Assembly: GCA_963847665.1 (NCBI GenBank)
Contig: CAWKAO010000003.1
Span: 558,001 to 622,000 of the forward strand
Length of the DNA stretch: 64,000 nucleotides
Reading direction: 5' to 3'
DNA from: CAWKAO01 sp963847665
GTDB lineage: Bacteria > Actinomycetota > Humimicrobiia > Humimicrobiales > Humimicrobiaceae
In this document: piece after piece, positions 34,043 through 43,112 of the stretch
Numbering within the stretch: the first letter of the stretch is position 1
How the letters are laid out: each line of letters begins with the position of its first letter
Notes under the pieces: model-generated
The model's input: the letters and a program-made list of their open reading frames with translations, nothing else
Database searches by the model: none
Told to the model about the DNA's origin: nothing
Program-made: the position numbers and the translations under genes

Positions 34043-34067
34043 TTTATAAAGTTAATAGTTTTTTATA

Positions 34068-34562
34068 ATGACTATGACAGCAAAAAATCACCAGGCAAAA
34101 GAAATAATAAAAAGGCTGGAAATGAAACCACTCCCCATGGAGGGTGGTTATTATATTGAGACTTACCGGGCAGATGACAGGGTGGAAGGAAGACCACTAT
34201 GCACTTGTATACTTTTTTTAATAACCAGGGAAAACTTCTCAAAGCTGCACAGGCTGCGATTTGCTGAAATATACCATTTCTATTATGGTGATCCTGTGAC
34301 AATGCTTAATATAACTGATGAGGGTAAGACTTCAGTACTGACACTGGGCAGCGACCTGTTTAAAGGAGAGAGAGTACAGCATATAGTCCCCGCAAATTGC
34401 TGGCAGGGTTCCTTTCTTAAGGAGGGCGGGACTTTTGCACTGATGGGAGCGACTATGTCTCCAGGTTTTGAATTCAGGGACTATGAATCTGCAGAAGAAT
34501 ATAAAACGAGTCTGTCAAATGAATTTCCAGGGTTAAGTGATATGCTCTTTAAACTAATATAA
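34068..34562 (+). CDS. DUF985 (cupin_5) family protein
   Basis: 164 residues. MKPLPMEGGYYIETYRA at the N-terminus and ILFLITRENFSKLHRLRFAEIYHFYYGDPVTMLNI are diagnostic for DUF985, a cupin-fold family. The end has FEFRDYESAEEYKTSL. The His and Glu residues of the barrel could bind a metal. The biochemical role is not known. It starts 25 bases after the HtrA gene and may be co-transcribed. Confidence 0.82.
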   Translation: MTMTAKNHQAKEIIKRLEMKPLPMEGGYYIETYRADDRVEGRPLCTCILFLITRENFSKLHRLRFAEIYHFYYGDPVTMLNITDEGKTSVLTLGSDLFKGERVQHIVPANCWQGSFLKEGGTFALMGATMSPGFEFRDYESAEEYKTSLSNEFPGLSDMLFKLI

Positions 34563-34575
34563 AGATTCCCGGTCC

Positions 34576-35394
34576 CTAACCAAGGAATACAATTACTGCA
34601 ACAAACCTGTCATTATTAAAACTGACCCCGATACCGATCTGGGAGAAGTTTATGCTGAGGATATTTGCCTTATGGGTGCTGCTTGACATCCAGGTAGAAA
34701 AATATAGCTGGGCAGATGCGGCAGAAGCCGGAGTCGAGTTCTGGATATTTTCCCCGGCAGACATATATCCGATCCCGTTTTCCTGAAGGATAATAAAGAT
34801 ATTTTTACCTTCAGGTGTTGTGTGGGAAAAATAACCCCTATTCAGCATGTCAAGGCTTCTTGCTGTAGCAATTGCAGTCAGTGAAGGATTTAAATTAAGT
34901 GAGACGAGACCATTTTGATTTCTGGCATTATTGACAAGGTATAATAATGAACTGGTAAATTCGTCTGCACTAATAGAAGATTGTATTTGTTGCTGTTCCT
35001 GTTCTTTTTTGTCTGTATTATTTTCACTGGAATTATTTTCGGCTGCTGCATCTTCTTCAATAGATACTGGCGTGGTCAAGCTATTTTCATACTCCCTGCA
35101 AGTCTCATCTATACTGTTCATGACATCTTTCAGGGACTGCTGCAGGATAGCTTTTTCGCTTAAAACTTTTTTTTGTCCTGGATCGGCTAATGTATTCAAG
35201 CTGGAGGGAGCACTGCCGTGTAAATAGGACTTTTTCAATGAAGTCAAAATATTTCTTGTTTTTGTGGATGAACAGGAAAAATTTATATTATTTATTTTAC
35301 TGCAGGATATAAGATTAAAAAGAAGAGTGGAGAGGATGATAAATATTAGAGGAAAAAATACATATTTTAGTTTTCTTTTTCTATTATGATCCAT
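34576..35394 (-). CDS. CAP/SCP-domain lipoprotein
   Basis: 272 residues from ATG 35394. The signal segment (about 10-28) ends in NLISC, a lipobox. A long Ser/Asn/Glu/Gln-rich spacer follows (to about residue 155), then a CAP domain (YLVNNARNQNGLVSLNLNPSLTAIATARSLDM..., GENIQNS, STHKANILS...QIGIGVSF). CAP proteins of this type are surface-exposed, and some bind lipids or cleave cell-wall material. The longer in-frame start at 35439 lies inside the methyltransferase gene. The gene overlaps the end of that upstream gene by 11 bases. Confidence 0.8.
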   Translation of the reverse strand: MDHNRKRKLKYVFFPLIFIILSTLLFNLISCSKINNINFSCSSTKTRNILTSLKKSYLHGSAPSSLNTLADPGQKKVLSEKAILQQSLKDVMNSIDETCREYENSLTTPVSIEEDAAAENNSSENNTDKKEQEQQQIQSSISADEFTSSLLYLVNNARNQNGLVSLNLNPSLTAIATARSLDMLNRGYFSHTTPEGKNIFIILQENGIGYMSAGENIQNSTPASAASAQLYFSTWMSSSTHKANILSINFSQIGIGVSFNNDRFVAVIVFLG

Positions 35395-36307
35395 GTAACA
35401 ATTCTGAGATCTTTCTGGTATGGTCAGGCGTGCTTCCACAGCATGTACCTATGATAGCTGGCGAGAACTGCAGTATTTTCCTGAAATTATTTACCATCAT
35501 CTCCGGTGTCTCATTAAATACTGTAATGCCATCTACTACTGAAGGAAGTCCTGCGTTTGGCTGTATCAGGAGTCTTGCATCCGGGTTAGCTTTTCTTATT
35601 TTCTCTGTAATGCTTATCATGGTATCAGAACCTACGCTGCAATTTGCACCGATTATATCACAACCCGCCTCAAGAAGTCTGCTGCCAAAATCTTCAGCTT
35701 TGTTTCCCATGACAGTCACACCATTGTCCCTGAAGGACATCGTACATGCAACGGGAATCCCAGAATCGACAGCTTTTACTGCTTCTATTGCTGCAACAGC
35801 CTCGTTCAGGTCTATTATGGTTTCTATCAAAATAAAATCTACGCCGTTTTTAAGCAATGAACTGATCTGAAGCTTATAGGAGTCTACGATATCACTGAAC
35901 TTTGTGTCGCCATAAGGTTCAAGCAGTCTCCCCGAAGTTCCGACATCGCCGGCAATATATATGTCCTTATTATCATTTGTTTTTTCTCTGAATCTGTCAA
36001 TTGCATCTTTCACAGATAACACTGCCTGCCTGTTTATTTCTTCGAGCTCTGAAGTCTTTCCAAGCTGCTCAAGCTTCAGAGGGTTTGAACCCAGGGAATT
36101 TGTAATTATTATATCGGCACCTGCCTCGATATATTGAAAGTGTATATCTTTTATGGTATCAACAGCTTCAGGAATAAGATTAAGAAGATCAGTGGAACCC
36201 TGCAACCCATAGGACTGCAGCATTGTCCCCATGGCACCGTCACATAGTAAAACCTTTTTTTTAAGGACGGCTAACAGATCCTTTTGATTTTTTAAATTGG
36301 AATTCAT
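35384..36307 (-). CDS. Homocysteine S-methyltransferase family protein (MetH N-terminal-like)
   Basis: 307 residues. LLCDGAMGTMLQ at the N-terminus, ITNSLGSNPLKL and the zinc-binding Cys set in IGANCSVG and IGTCCGSTPDH define the Hcy-binding TIM barrel of BHMT/MetH. It moves a methyl group onto homocysteine or another thiol. As a stand-alone MetH N-terminal module it would need a separate methyl donor, perhaps a methyl-corrinoid protein such as the one encoded at 56187. Minus strand, same direction as the CAP lipoprotein that it overlaps. Confidence 0.8.
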   Translation of the reverse strand: MNSNLKNQKDLLAVLKKKVLLCDGAMGTMLQSYGLQGSTDLLNLIPEAVDTIKDIHFQYIEAGADIIITNSLGSNPLKLEQLGKTSELEEINRQAVLSVKDAIDRFREKTNDNKDIYIAGDVGTSGRLLEPYGDTKFSDIVDSYKLQISSLLKNGVDFILIETIIDLNEAVAAIEAVKAVDSGIPVACTMSFRDNGVTVMGNKAEDFGSRLLEAGCDIIGANCSVGSDTMISITEKIRKANPDARLLIQPNAGLPSVVDGITVFNETPEMMVNNFRKILQFSPAIIGTCCGSTPDHTRKISELLHGS

Positions 36308-36332
36308 TTAAAATAATTTACTTGCGTAATTA

Positions 36333-36428
36333 TTATTTATTTCTTCTTGCCCAACGGGTCTTCTTTAACATTTTTTTATGCTTTTTCTTACGCATTTTTT
36401 TTCGGCGCTTTTTTATTATGGAACTCAC
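36333..36428 (-). CDS. Small ribosomal protein bS22 (AURKAIP1/COX24-like), 31 residues
   Basis: GTG at 36428 begins a 31-residue protein with about 17 Lys/Arg residues. It opens with SSIIKKRRKKMRKKKH and ends KTRWARRNK before TAA at 36333. It matches the actinobacterial bS22 pattern (xSVIKKRRKRMxKKKHRKLL..TR..RR), known from mycobacterial ribosomes and related to mitochondrial mS38. GAGGAG stands about 10 bases upstream of the GTG, and a promoter with a TATAAT -10 lies at 36487-36515. The gene is too short for standard gene finders and is easily missed. It points to an actinobacterial relationship. Confidence 0.85.
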   Translation of the reverse strand: MSSIIKKRRKKMRKKKHKKMLKKTRWARRNK

Positions 36429-36486
36429 GTCCTGCGTTCTCCTCAGCTAATCGATTTATATTCTCAATAGGTTTTGTAAAGAAAGT

Positions 36487-36515
36487 ATTATAACAGAATA
36501 AATATAAAATGCTAA
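36487..36515 (-). promoter_or_regulatory. Promoter of the bS22 gene
   Basis: On the minus strand TTAGCA (36515-36510), 17 bases and TATAAT (36492-36487). The predicted leader is about 50 bases to the GTG at 36428. Confidence 0.6.
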
Positions 36516-36549
36516 TAAAAATAATTTGATGAAAAAGATTAATTTTTAA

Positions 36550-36577
36550 TTGACAACACTATATGTAGTGTTATAGT
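36550..36577 (+). promoter_or_regulatory. nrdJ promoter with NrdR box in the spacer
   Basis: TTGACA (36550-36555) and TATAGT (36572-36577) are 16 bases apart. The spacer is exactly ACACTATATGTAGTGT, a near-consensus NrdR box. A degenerate second half-match begins at 36588, 32 bases further, the usual distance for paired NrdR boxes. NrdR itself is encoded at 49553-50011. Repression of nrdJ by NrdR when dATP is high is the expected logic. Confidence 0.85.
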
Positions 36578-36676
36578 ATAAATCTATACACAAGATGTAC
36601 CAGTCTCATCTACTGTTTTACTTATTTTCTGCTTATTTGTAATAAAACAACCAGCGACTTTATGGAAGGAAATTAG

Positions 36677-39172
36677 ATGGAAGAAATAATAAAAAAGAGC
36701 ATAAAAGAAAACGGCAATGGCACGGGTTTAGCCGGTGGAGATAAAAATGCCGGTGGAAACACAAAAGGGCAATACAGTAAAAATAAAAAGCTGGATGAAT
36801 ATTACAAAAACAAGGAAATAAACCTTTCAAAAAATGCTATCAAAGTCCTGGAAAAACGATACCTGAAGAGGGATGAAGAGGGTGTGCTGCTTGAGACGCC
36901 CAGGGAGATGTTTTTAAGAGTAGCACGCAATATTGCCACGGCTGAACAAAAATACGTCAATTCTGAAAAAGACCAGGAAGAAGTAGAAAGACAATTTTTT
37001 GATATAATGTCTGATCTTGATTTCCTCCCAAATTCACCAACGCTGATGAATGCAGGCAAAGAACTTCAGCAGCTTGCAGCATGCTTCGTCCTTCCTGTGG
37101 GCGATTCAATGGAGAAGATATTCGAAGCTTTAAAGGAAACAGCCCTGATACAGAAATCAGGTGGCGGGGTCGGCTATTCCTTTTCAAATATCAGGCCCAA
37201 AAATGATGTTGTACTATCGACCAAAGGTGTCTCCAGCGGCCCGATCTCATTCATGACTGTTTTTAATGCAGCGACAGACACGATAAAACAGGGTGGGACA
37301 AGACGTGGGGCCAACATGGGGATTTTGCGTATCGACCATCCGGATATACTTGAGTTTATAAGAGCCAAGGAAGACAATTCCAAACTCAATAATTTTAATC
37401 TGTCTGTCGGGGTCACTGAAAACTTTATGAAAGCGGTAGAGAATAATGATATCTATGAAGTATTCAACCCCCGTACAAAACAGGTGGTCGACAGATATAA
37501 TGCAAGGGAGATATTTAAAAAAATAATATTTCATGCATGGAAGAATGGGGACCCCGGAATAATTTTTTTGGACAGGTTAAACAGGGATAATCCCACACCA
37601 CATATTGGGGTCATAGAAAGCACCAATCCCTGTGGCGAACAGCCTCTTTTGCCATATGAAGCATGCAATCTGGGATCCATAAATCTTTCACATATGGTCA
37701 GGTATGAAGAAGGAGTCCCGGGGGTAGACTATGAAAAGCTCAGGGGAGTCATAGAGACCGCTGTAAGGTTTCTTGATGATGTAATAGATATGAGCAAATA
37801 CCCTCTTGAAAAAATAAGGGAGATGGTAGACAGAAACAGAAAGATCGGCCTGGGAGTCATGGGCTGGGCTGACCTCCTGATAATACTGGGCATACCTTAC
37901 GACAGCGAGCAGGCGCTTGAGCTTGGAAAAGAATTGATGGGATTCATACAGGAAGAATCCAAAAGATGTTCAAGGGGACTTGCAGAAGAGCGGGGTAGTT
38001 TCCCGAACTTTAAGGGGAGCATATACGATACCCCTGATGGCTACGAGGTCCGTAATGCCACCACGACCACAATAGCACCTACAGGCACACTCAGTATTAT
38101 TGCAAATTGCTCCAGCGGGGTAGAACCCATTTTTGCTGTTTCATTTATAAAAAATGTAATGGACAACGACAGGCTTTTGGAAGTAAATCCTTATTTTGAG
38201 GAAGCGGCAAAAGAAATGGGCTTTTACAGCAAGGAACTTATGGAAGAAATTGCCGGAGCTGGAAACCTTGAAGGATTTGAAGAGATCCCAGGGTCCATAA
38301 AAAGAATATTTGTTACAGCTCACCAGATCTCACCGGTCTGGCATGTCAGGACCCAGGCAGCATTTCAGGAATATGTTGATAATGCTGTTTCAAAGACTGT
38401 CAATTTCTCCAATGATGCGACCGAACAGAATGTAGAAGATGTATTTATGCTTGCCTACAGGCTGGGGTGTAAGGGAATAACCATCTACAGGGATGGCAGC
38501 AGAGAAAATCAGGTATTGCAGGTGGAGAAAAAGAAGGGTACAGAAATTGCAGATCAAAAAGAAACAACTGGTGTAGGCAATAAAACTGAACAAGTACCTC
38601 TAAAAATAGAGAGCAAGGCCAAAAATAAAGAAGAACAAAAAGATATAGAACAAAAAGATATTAAAGATATAGAAACTCCCGGCACCGATCCCATGGAGAT
38701 GCCAAAGATAAAACCCAGGCCAAGACCGGATGTCACAAGCGGCCTTACCAAGAAATACGATATCGGCGGGTGCGGTAAGTTGTATGTTACTGTAAATTCA
38801 GATGACCATGGGATATGCGAAGTCTTTACGAATACCGGCGAGGAGGGCTGCTCAGCGTTATCAGAAGCAATAAGCCGGTTGATAAGTGTATCAATAAGGT
38901 CAGGCATCGATATCGATGCGATCCTAAAACAGGTAGAGGGTATTAGGTGTATTACGTGTATTGCTGACGAATCCACACATGTTCTCTCGTGTCCGGATGC
39001 AATAGGAAAGGCACTTGAATTTATGCTCAAAGGTTCGAATAAATTTGACCTTAATGTAACATCAGGACCAAAATCTATCATGATATGTCCGGAAGAGGGC
39101 TGTGGTGGTATAATGCAGCCTGAAGGGGGCTGCTATGTCTGCCGGGCATGCGGTTACTCAAAGTGCTCCTGA
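36677..39172 (+). CDS. nrdJ: Adenosylcobalamin-dependent (class II) ribonucleotide reductase
   Basis: 831 residues. It reduces ribonucleotides to deoxyribonucleotides with a radical made from coenzyme B12, so it works with or without oxygen. Motifs: NSPTLMNAG, AACFVLPVGDSM, GGGVGYSFSNIRP and the active-site loop ESTNPCGEQPLLPYEACNLG with the catalytic Asn-Cys-Glu. APTGTLSIIANCSSGVEP follows. A charged linker (about residues 620-680, with repeated EQKD/IKD units) joins the C-terminal zinc-ribbon-like tail (CPEEGCGG...CYVCRACGYSKC), which is typical of NrdJ and carries the redox Cys. GGAAGGAAATTAG precedes the ATG. Controlled by the NrdR box upstream. Confidence 0.95.
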   Translation: MEEIIKKSIKENGNGTGLAGGDKNAGGNTKGQYSKNKKLDEYYKNKEINLSKNAIKVLEKRYLKRDEEGVLLETPREMFLRVARNIATAEQKYVNSEKDQEEVERQFFDIMSDLDFLPNSPTLMNAGKELQQLAACFVLPVGDSMEKIFEALKETALIQKSGGGVGYSFSNIRPKNDVVLSTKGVSSGPISFMTVFNAATDTIKQGGTRRGANMGILRIDHPDILEFIRAKEDNSKLNNFNLSVGVTENFMKAVENNDIYEVFNPRTKQVVDRYNAREIFKKIIFHAWKNGDPGIIFLDRLNRDNPTPHIGVIESTNPCGEQPLLPYEACNLGSINLSHMVRYEEGVPGVDYEKLRGVIETAVRFLDDVIDMSKYPLEKIREMVDRNRKIGLGVMGWADLLIILGIPYDSEQALELGKELMGFIQEESKRCSRGLAEERGSFPNFKGSIYDTPDGYEVRNATTTTIAPTGTLSIIANCSSGVEPIFAVSFIKNVMDNDRLLEVNPYFEEAAKEMGFYSKELMEEIAGAGNLEGFEEIPGSIKRIFVTAHQISPVWHVRTQAAFQEYVDNAVSKTVNFSNDATEQNVEDVFMLAYRLGCKGITIYRDGSRENQVLQVEKKKGTEIADQKETTGVGNKTEQVPLKIESKAKNKEEQKDIEQKDIKDIETPGTDPMEMPKIKPRPRPDVTSGLTKKYDIGGCGKLYVTVNSDDHGICEVFTNTGEEGCSALSEAISRLISVSIRSGIDIDAILKQVEGIRCITCIADESTHVLSCPDAIGKALEFMLKGSNKFDLNVTSGPKSIMICPEEGCGGIMQPEGGCYVCRACGYSKCS

Positions 39173-39261
39173 GAGAGCTTACCAGAAGCTCTAAAATCCC
39201 TAAACTGCAAAAACAAGTATTTATATCCAGATGATAAAATACAGGATCAAAGGAGAGTCTT

Positions 39262-40299
39262 ATGAAAGGCAAAATGAAAGCACAGCTTTTTTATGGACCG
39301 GGTGATGTCAGGCTTGAAGAAATCGATATTCCTGAAGTAAGGGCCGGTGAGGCACTGGTCAGGATCAAGAGCGCATTGACCTGTGGTTCTGACCTGAAGA
39401 CTTATAAGAGGGGACACCCGACGATGATAAAAGATGGTTCGGTTTTCGGGCATGAATGGTCCGGAGATATAGTAGAAGTAGGAAGTGGAGTAGAGGGATT
39501 TAAAGAGGGGGACAGAGTAGTCGCAATGAATTCTGCACCCTGTTTTCAATGTTATTACTGCAAATTGCAGCGCTACTCGATGTGTGAAAACTTCGTTTAT
39601 AATAACGGAGCCTATGCGGAATATATCAAGATACCTGAAAATATTTTAAAAATAAACACGATCAAATTACCAGATGGTCTGAGCTATAAAGAAGCAGCAC
39701 TGACGGAACCTTTTGCCTGTGTGGTCCATGGTGTAGATGTATCCGATATAAAAGAAGGAGATATTGTAGCAATAAACGGAGCAGGCCCTATAGGTCTTTT
39801 CTGGGTGGCTATGGCAAAACTCAAAGGTGCAATAGTCATTTCGACAGACCTTTCCGAAGATAGGCTCAAAGTCGCAAAAGGATTTGGTGCAGATTTCATA
39901 ATAGATGCATCCATCGTCGAAGACCAGGTAGCAGAAGTCAAAAAACTTACCGATGGTGGCAGAGGAGTCGATGTCGCTGTGGATGCAAGCGGTTTTCCGA
40001 AAGTTTGGGAAATGTCTGTAAACATGGGCAGGAAAGGTGCGACTATAAATCTTTTCGGGGGATGTCCCTCCGGCACTTCCATCAGTCTTGACACGGGTCT
40101 TCTGCATTATTCCGAGTTATCCATCATAGGCGTATATCACCATACCCCATATTATGTGAAGAGGGCATTTAAATTAATCGAGAACAAGCAGATAGATGCT
40201 TTAAGATTTATAACTGATGACATGCCTCTTGAAGATCTTGTCGATGCCCTGGAATTAATGGGTAAACAAAAAGGGATAAAATATAATATAGTGATGTAA
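39262..40299 (+). CDS. Zinc-dependent alcohol dehydrogenase (MDR family) 1
   Basis: 345 residues. The catalytic-zinc residues are in LTCGSDLKTY and VFGHEWSG, and the structural zinc loop has CFQCYYCKLQRYSMC. The nucleotide fold is AINGAGPIGLFWVAM followed by STDLSEDRL, whose Asp suggests NAD preference. Members of this branch oxidise sugar alcohols such as sorbitol or threonine. The ATG at 39262 follows AAAGGAGAG. It is paired with a second, related gene 21 bases downstream, suggesting one pathway for a polyol or sugar acid. Confidence 0.88.
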   Translation: MKGKMKAQLFYGPGDVRLEEIDIPEVRAGEALVRIKSALTCGSDLKTYKRGHPTMIKDGSVFGHEWSGDIVEVGSGVEGFKEGDRVVAMNSAPCFQCYYCKLQRYSMCENFVYNNGAYAEYIKIPENILKINTIKLPDGLSYKEAALTEPFACVVHGVDVSDIKEGDIVAINGAGPIGLFWVAMAKLKGAIVISTDLSEDRLKVAKGFGADFIIDASIVEDQVAEVKKLTDGGRGVDVAVDASGFPKVWEMSVNMGRKGATINLFGGCPSGTSISLDTGLLHYSELSIIGVYHHTPYYVKRAFKLIENKQIDALRFITDDMPLEDLVDALELMGKQKGIKYNIVM

Positions 40300-40320
40300 T
40301 ATAAGTCTGGGAAACAAATT

Positions 40321-41344
40321 ATGAAGGCATTATATTGTTATAATGATAAGGACTTCAGGATAGAAGAAGTGAAAAAGCCGTCCATTGATGATGATGAAAT
40401 GCTGATAGAGATGCTTTATTGCAGTCTTTGTGGTTCTGATGTCATAAAGATCTTCGATCCAGGTCTAAAAAAACCCGATATATACGGTCATGAAGTCGTA
40501 GGAAAAATCGTAGAAGTCGGGGCCAGGGTGACAAGATTTAAAATCGGGGACACAGTAATCGCTGCACACCATATACCATGCGGCAAATGTAACTACTGTA
40601 AGCATGGAAACCATACTATGTGTGACCAGTTTAAAAAAACCAATATTGTACCAGGCGGTTTTTCACAGTACATAAAACTTTCGGAAAAACATATAAACAA
40701 TACTACTTTTAAACTTCCGGAAGGATTTGATCTTCTCAAAGCCCTGTTTATTGAGCCGCTTGCCTGCTGCATAAGAGCAATGGATCGCATTCAAAGGCTT
40801 CCCGGGGATATATTTTCAGTCACAGGTGCAGGTGCAATAGGGATTTTATTTCTTCTACTGATAAAGTTTGAAGGTTTAAAATCCGTAGTGATCGATATGG
40901 ATCCTGAACGTCTTGAACTGGCTAAATCACTGGGTGCAGATATTATAATAGACCCTTCAGATAATGAGAGTACTGTGTCACAAAAGATCAGAGATGTATT
41001 TCCTGCAGGAATAGATGCAGCCATTCTTACCGTAACAAATGTCATATACAGTCTCCGATGCGATCACATACATAAGGCCAGGCGGAAGCATAAATATATT
41101 CGGTGTATCAGAAAAAAACAGTGTAATACCCGTTGATTTCGGAAAGTTATATAAAAATGAACTTACAATAAAAAGCACATATTCTGCGACACCAGATACT
41201 CTTGCAAGAGCATACGATCTAATAACTACAGGTAAAATCGAAGTTGCACCACTTATTTCTGATGTCTTTTCCCTTGATGAATTCAAAAAAGGTCTTGATA
41301 TGATGCTCAGCAGGAAGATCTATAAAGCTTTTTATAGACTGTAG
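40321..41344 (+). CDS. Zinc-dependent alcohol dehydrogenase (MDR family) 2, with a frameshift
   Basis: The first frame gives SLCGSDVIKIF, IYGHEVVG, CGKCNYCKHGNHTMC (structural zinc) and TGAGAIGILFLLL up to AAILTVTN near 41040. It then turns to out-of-frame sequence that ends at 41136. The +1 frame carries the expected C-terminal part: YTVSDAITYIRPGGSINIFGV, ending FKKGLDMML...YKAFYRL at 41344. The shift is at ACAAATGTCATATAC (41035-41049). Joined length is about 340 residues, normal for the family. It lies directly after a paralogous dehydrogenase. Confidence 0.82.
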
Positions 41345-41401
41345 TGAGCTGTAGTTAGCTATTCATAGATGCAGTATAGCACTCCCTCTTTTGCGCCTAT
41401 T

Positions 41402-42379
41402 TTATGCACCATTATCTGGTCTCTTCCTGGAGTAAGGTGATTTTTCAAGCAGGGACTTACGGACTAAAGGGCCAAGTAATTTGATCATGTACCTTTTAAA
41501 ACCGATCAATTTTTTTATCTCTGCTATGTAATCATCGAATGTCCTTGTCTGGTACTGAAGGAGTGATTGGCTCTCAGTCGTATCCATCCAATCAGTATAA
41601 TATGGTTTTGTTGAAAACGCACTGTCAGGAAGCATTCCGATCCCATTGATATCAAGAAACTTAGATATAAATTCTCTCTGATAGAGCTGGCATCTCTTTC
41701 CACCTCCGATGAGAAGTATTTTTCCGGCGCAATCACTGCACTTTGCAGCATTTGCAAGTGCAAGCCCGACATCCATAGTGTGTACAAATTCCAGCCTGTT
41801 ATCAAGAGGGATCTCAAAGATTATCGGATCGAATTCAGATGAGATCACAAGTGGCGGCACCACTCCGAACCTGCAAACAACCCATTTGCCCCTGTATTCC
41901 TTTAGCATTTTTTCACACTCGATCTTGTGGGAAGTGTAATTATCGGTTGCGTGCACTGCATCAGATGATTTCCATGGAGGTTTTTTATCAGGATCCATTG
42001 GTCCAAAAATAGACACTGAAGAAGCAAAAACGATCATGGGGTTTTTATCCTGTTCTTCTGCTGCTTTCAGTAAGTCTTTAGTGCCTCCAACATTTATTGC
42101 TTTTGCAAGATCTGGTTTTGATTCAGAGAGCGGGGGCAGCAGGAAAGCAAGATGAATTATTACATCCTGGCCTTTTACTGCATGTAAGATCTCTTCCTGG
42201 TTACGAAGGTCTCCCCAGATCAGGTCGACTTTATCTGAAAATTCGCTGGATTTTTTTAGATTTGCATCATTTTTTATATCGAAACAGCTCAATTTTATAT
42301 TCAAGTCATTATTGGAAAGAAAATTCTTTATTGCGCTTGTCCCGACATTTCCAAAAGCTCCTGTTATGAGTACTTTCAT
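41402..42379 (-). CDS. NAD-dependent epimerase/dehydratase family protein
   Basis: 325 residues. The extended SDR nucleotide site is VLITGAFGNVGTSAIKNF. IHLAFLLPPLSESKPDLAKAINVGGT follows, then FASSVSIFGP and YTSHKIECEKML (the YxxxK catalytic pair). The C-terminal 100 residues are longer than needed and end in a Lys/Arg-rich tail. Substrate is probably a nucleotide sugar or a related alcohol. It is convergent with the dehydrogenase gene. Confidence 0.82.
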   Translation of the reverse strand: MKVLITGAFGNVGTSAIKNFLSNNDLNIKLSCFDIKNDANLKKSSEFSDKVDLIWGDLRNQEEILHAVKGQDVIIHLAFLLPPLSESKPDLAKAINVGGTKDLLKAAEEQDKNPMIVFASSVSIFGPMDPDKKPPWKSSDAVHATDNYTSHKIECEKMLKEYRGKWVVCRFGVVPPLVISSEFDPIIFEIPLDNRLEFVHTMDVGLALANAAKCSDCAGKILLIGGGKRCQLYQREFISKFLDINGIGMLPDSAFSTKPYYTDWMDTTESQSLLQYQTRTFDDYIAEIKKLIGFKRYMIKLLGPLVRKSLLEKSPYSRKRPDNGA

Positions 42380-42482
42380 TTTTTACCGGTCCTTTCTTTT
42401 AAAAAATTTGAATAAAAAAGTCATTTAAGAATGCAATTAAAAACAAACCATTTCTCTCACTAATTATAGCACTTGTTGTTTA

Positions 42483-43022
42483 TTAATAAGATCCTGTCAG
42501 TGTTGTTCTGGCAGCCCTGACGTAGGACTGAAAATCAGGGTCGCTAAAAAGAATGACCTGCACAAGTTCTATTCCTGTATTATTTTTAAGATATTGCCAG
42601 ATAGTCTTTATTGCGATATTGGCTGCATCTTCTACAGGATAACCAAATATCCCTGTACTTATCGACGGAAATGATATACTTTTCAGGCCATTTTCTTCTG
42701 CGACCCTTAGGCTATTATAATAACAGTTTTTAAGGTCTTCCGGGTCATCAGGGTTTCCATTGTAAACAGGCCCGACGGTATGTATGACATGACTTGAAGG
42801 AAGATGGTAACCATATGTTATTTTAGCTTCACCTGTAAGGCAGCCACCCAGCTTTCTACATTCTTCCCAGAGTCTGGGGCCCGCAGCCCTGTGTATCGCA
42901 CCAGATACACCCCCGCCTGGGGTCAGTTCACTGTTTGCTGCATTGACTATTGCATCTGTTTCCTGCTTTGCAATATCTCCCCTGGACAGGATTAATCTGG
43001 ATCTGTTTATATCATATTCCAT
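42483..43022 (-). CDS. Macro-domain protein (ADP-ribose-binding, O-acetyl-ADP-ribose deacetylase-like)
   Basis: 179 residues. DAIVNAANSELTPGGGVSGAIHRAAGP is the ADP-ribose-binding loop with the Asn and Gly residues of MacroD-like enzymes, and VIHTVGPVYNG and SISTGIFGYPV line the pocket. Such proteins hydrolyse O-acetyl-ADP-ribose or remove ADP-ribose from proteins. No partner ADP-ribosyltransferase or sirtuin was seen in the window. Single gene. Confidence 0.88.
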   Translation of the reverse strand: MEYDINRSRLILSRGDIAKQETDAIVNAANSELTPGGGVSGAIHRAAGPRLWEECRKLGGCLTGEAKITYGYHLPSSHVIHTVGPVYNGNPDDPEDLKNCYYNSLRVAEENGLKSISFPSISTGIFGYPVEDAANIAIKTIWQYLKNNTGIELVQVILFSDPDFQSYVRAARTTLTGSY

Positions 43023-43112
43023 AAACGATTTATCTCCTGTAAAAGATGTCTAAAGAGCCAGTGGCGGAGTAACAGGTTATGAACAGACAACAATACTAAG
43101 TAAATTATACTA

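Noticed and set aside
39174..39192. AGAGCTT-ACCAG-AAGCTCT hairpin after nrdJ as an intrinsic terminator.
   Set aside because: The stem is only 7 bp and is followed by AAAATCCC, not a T-run.
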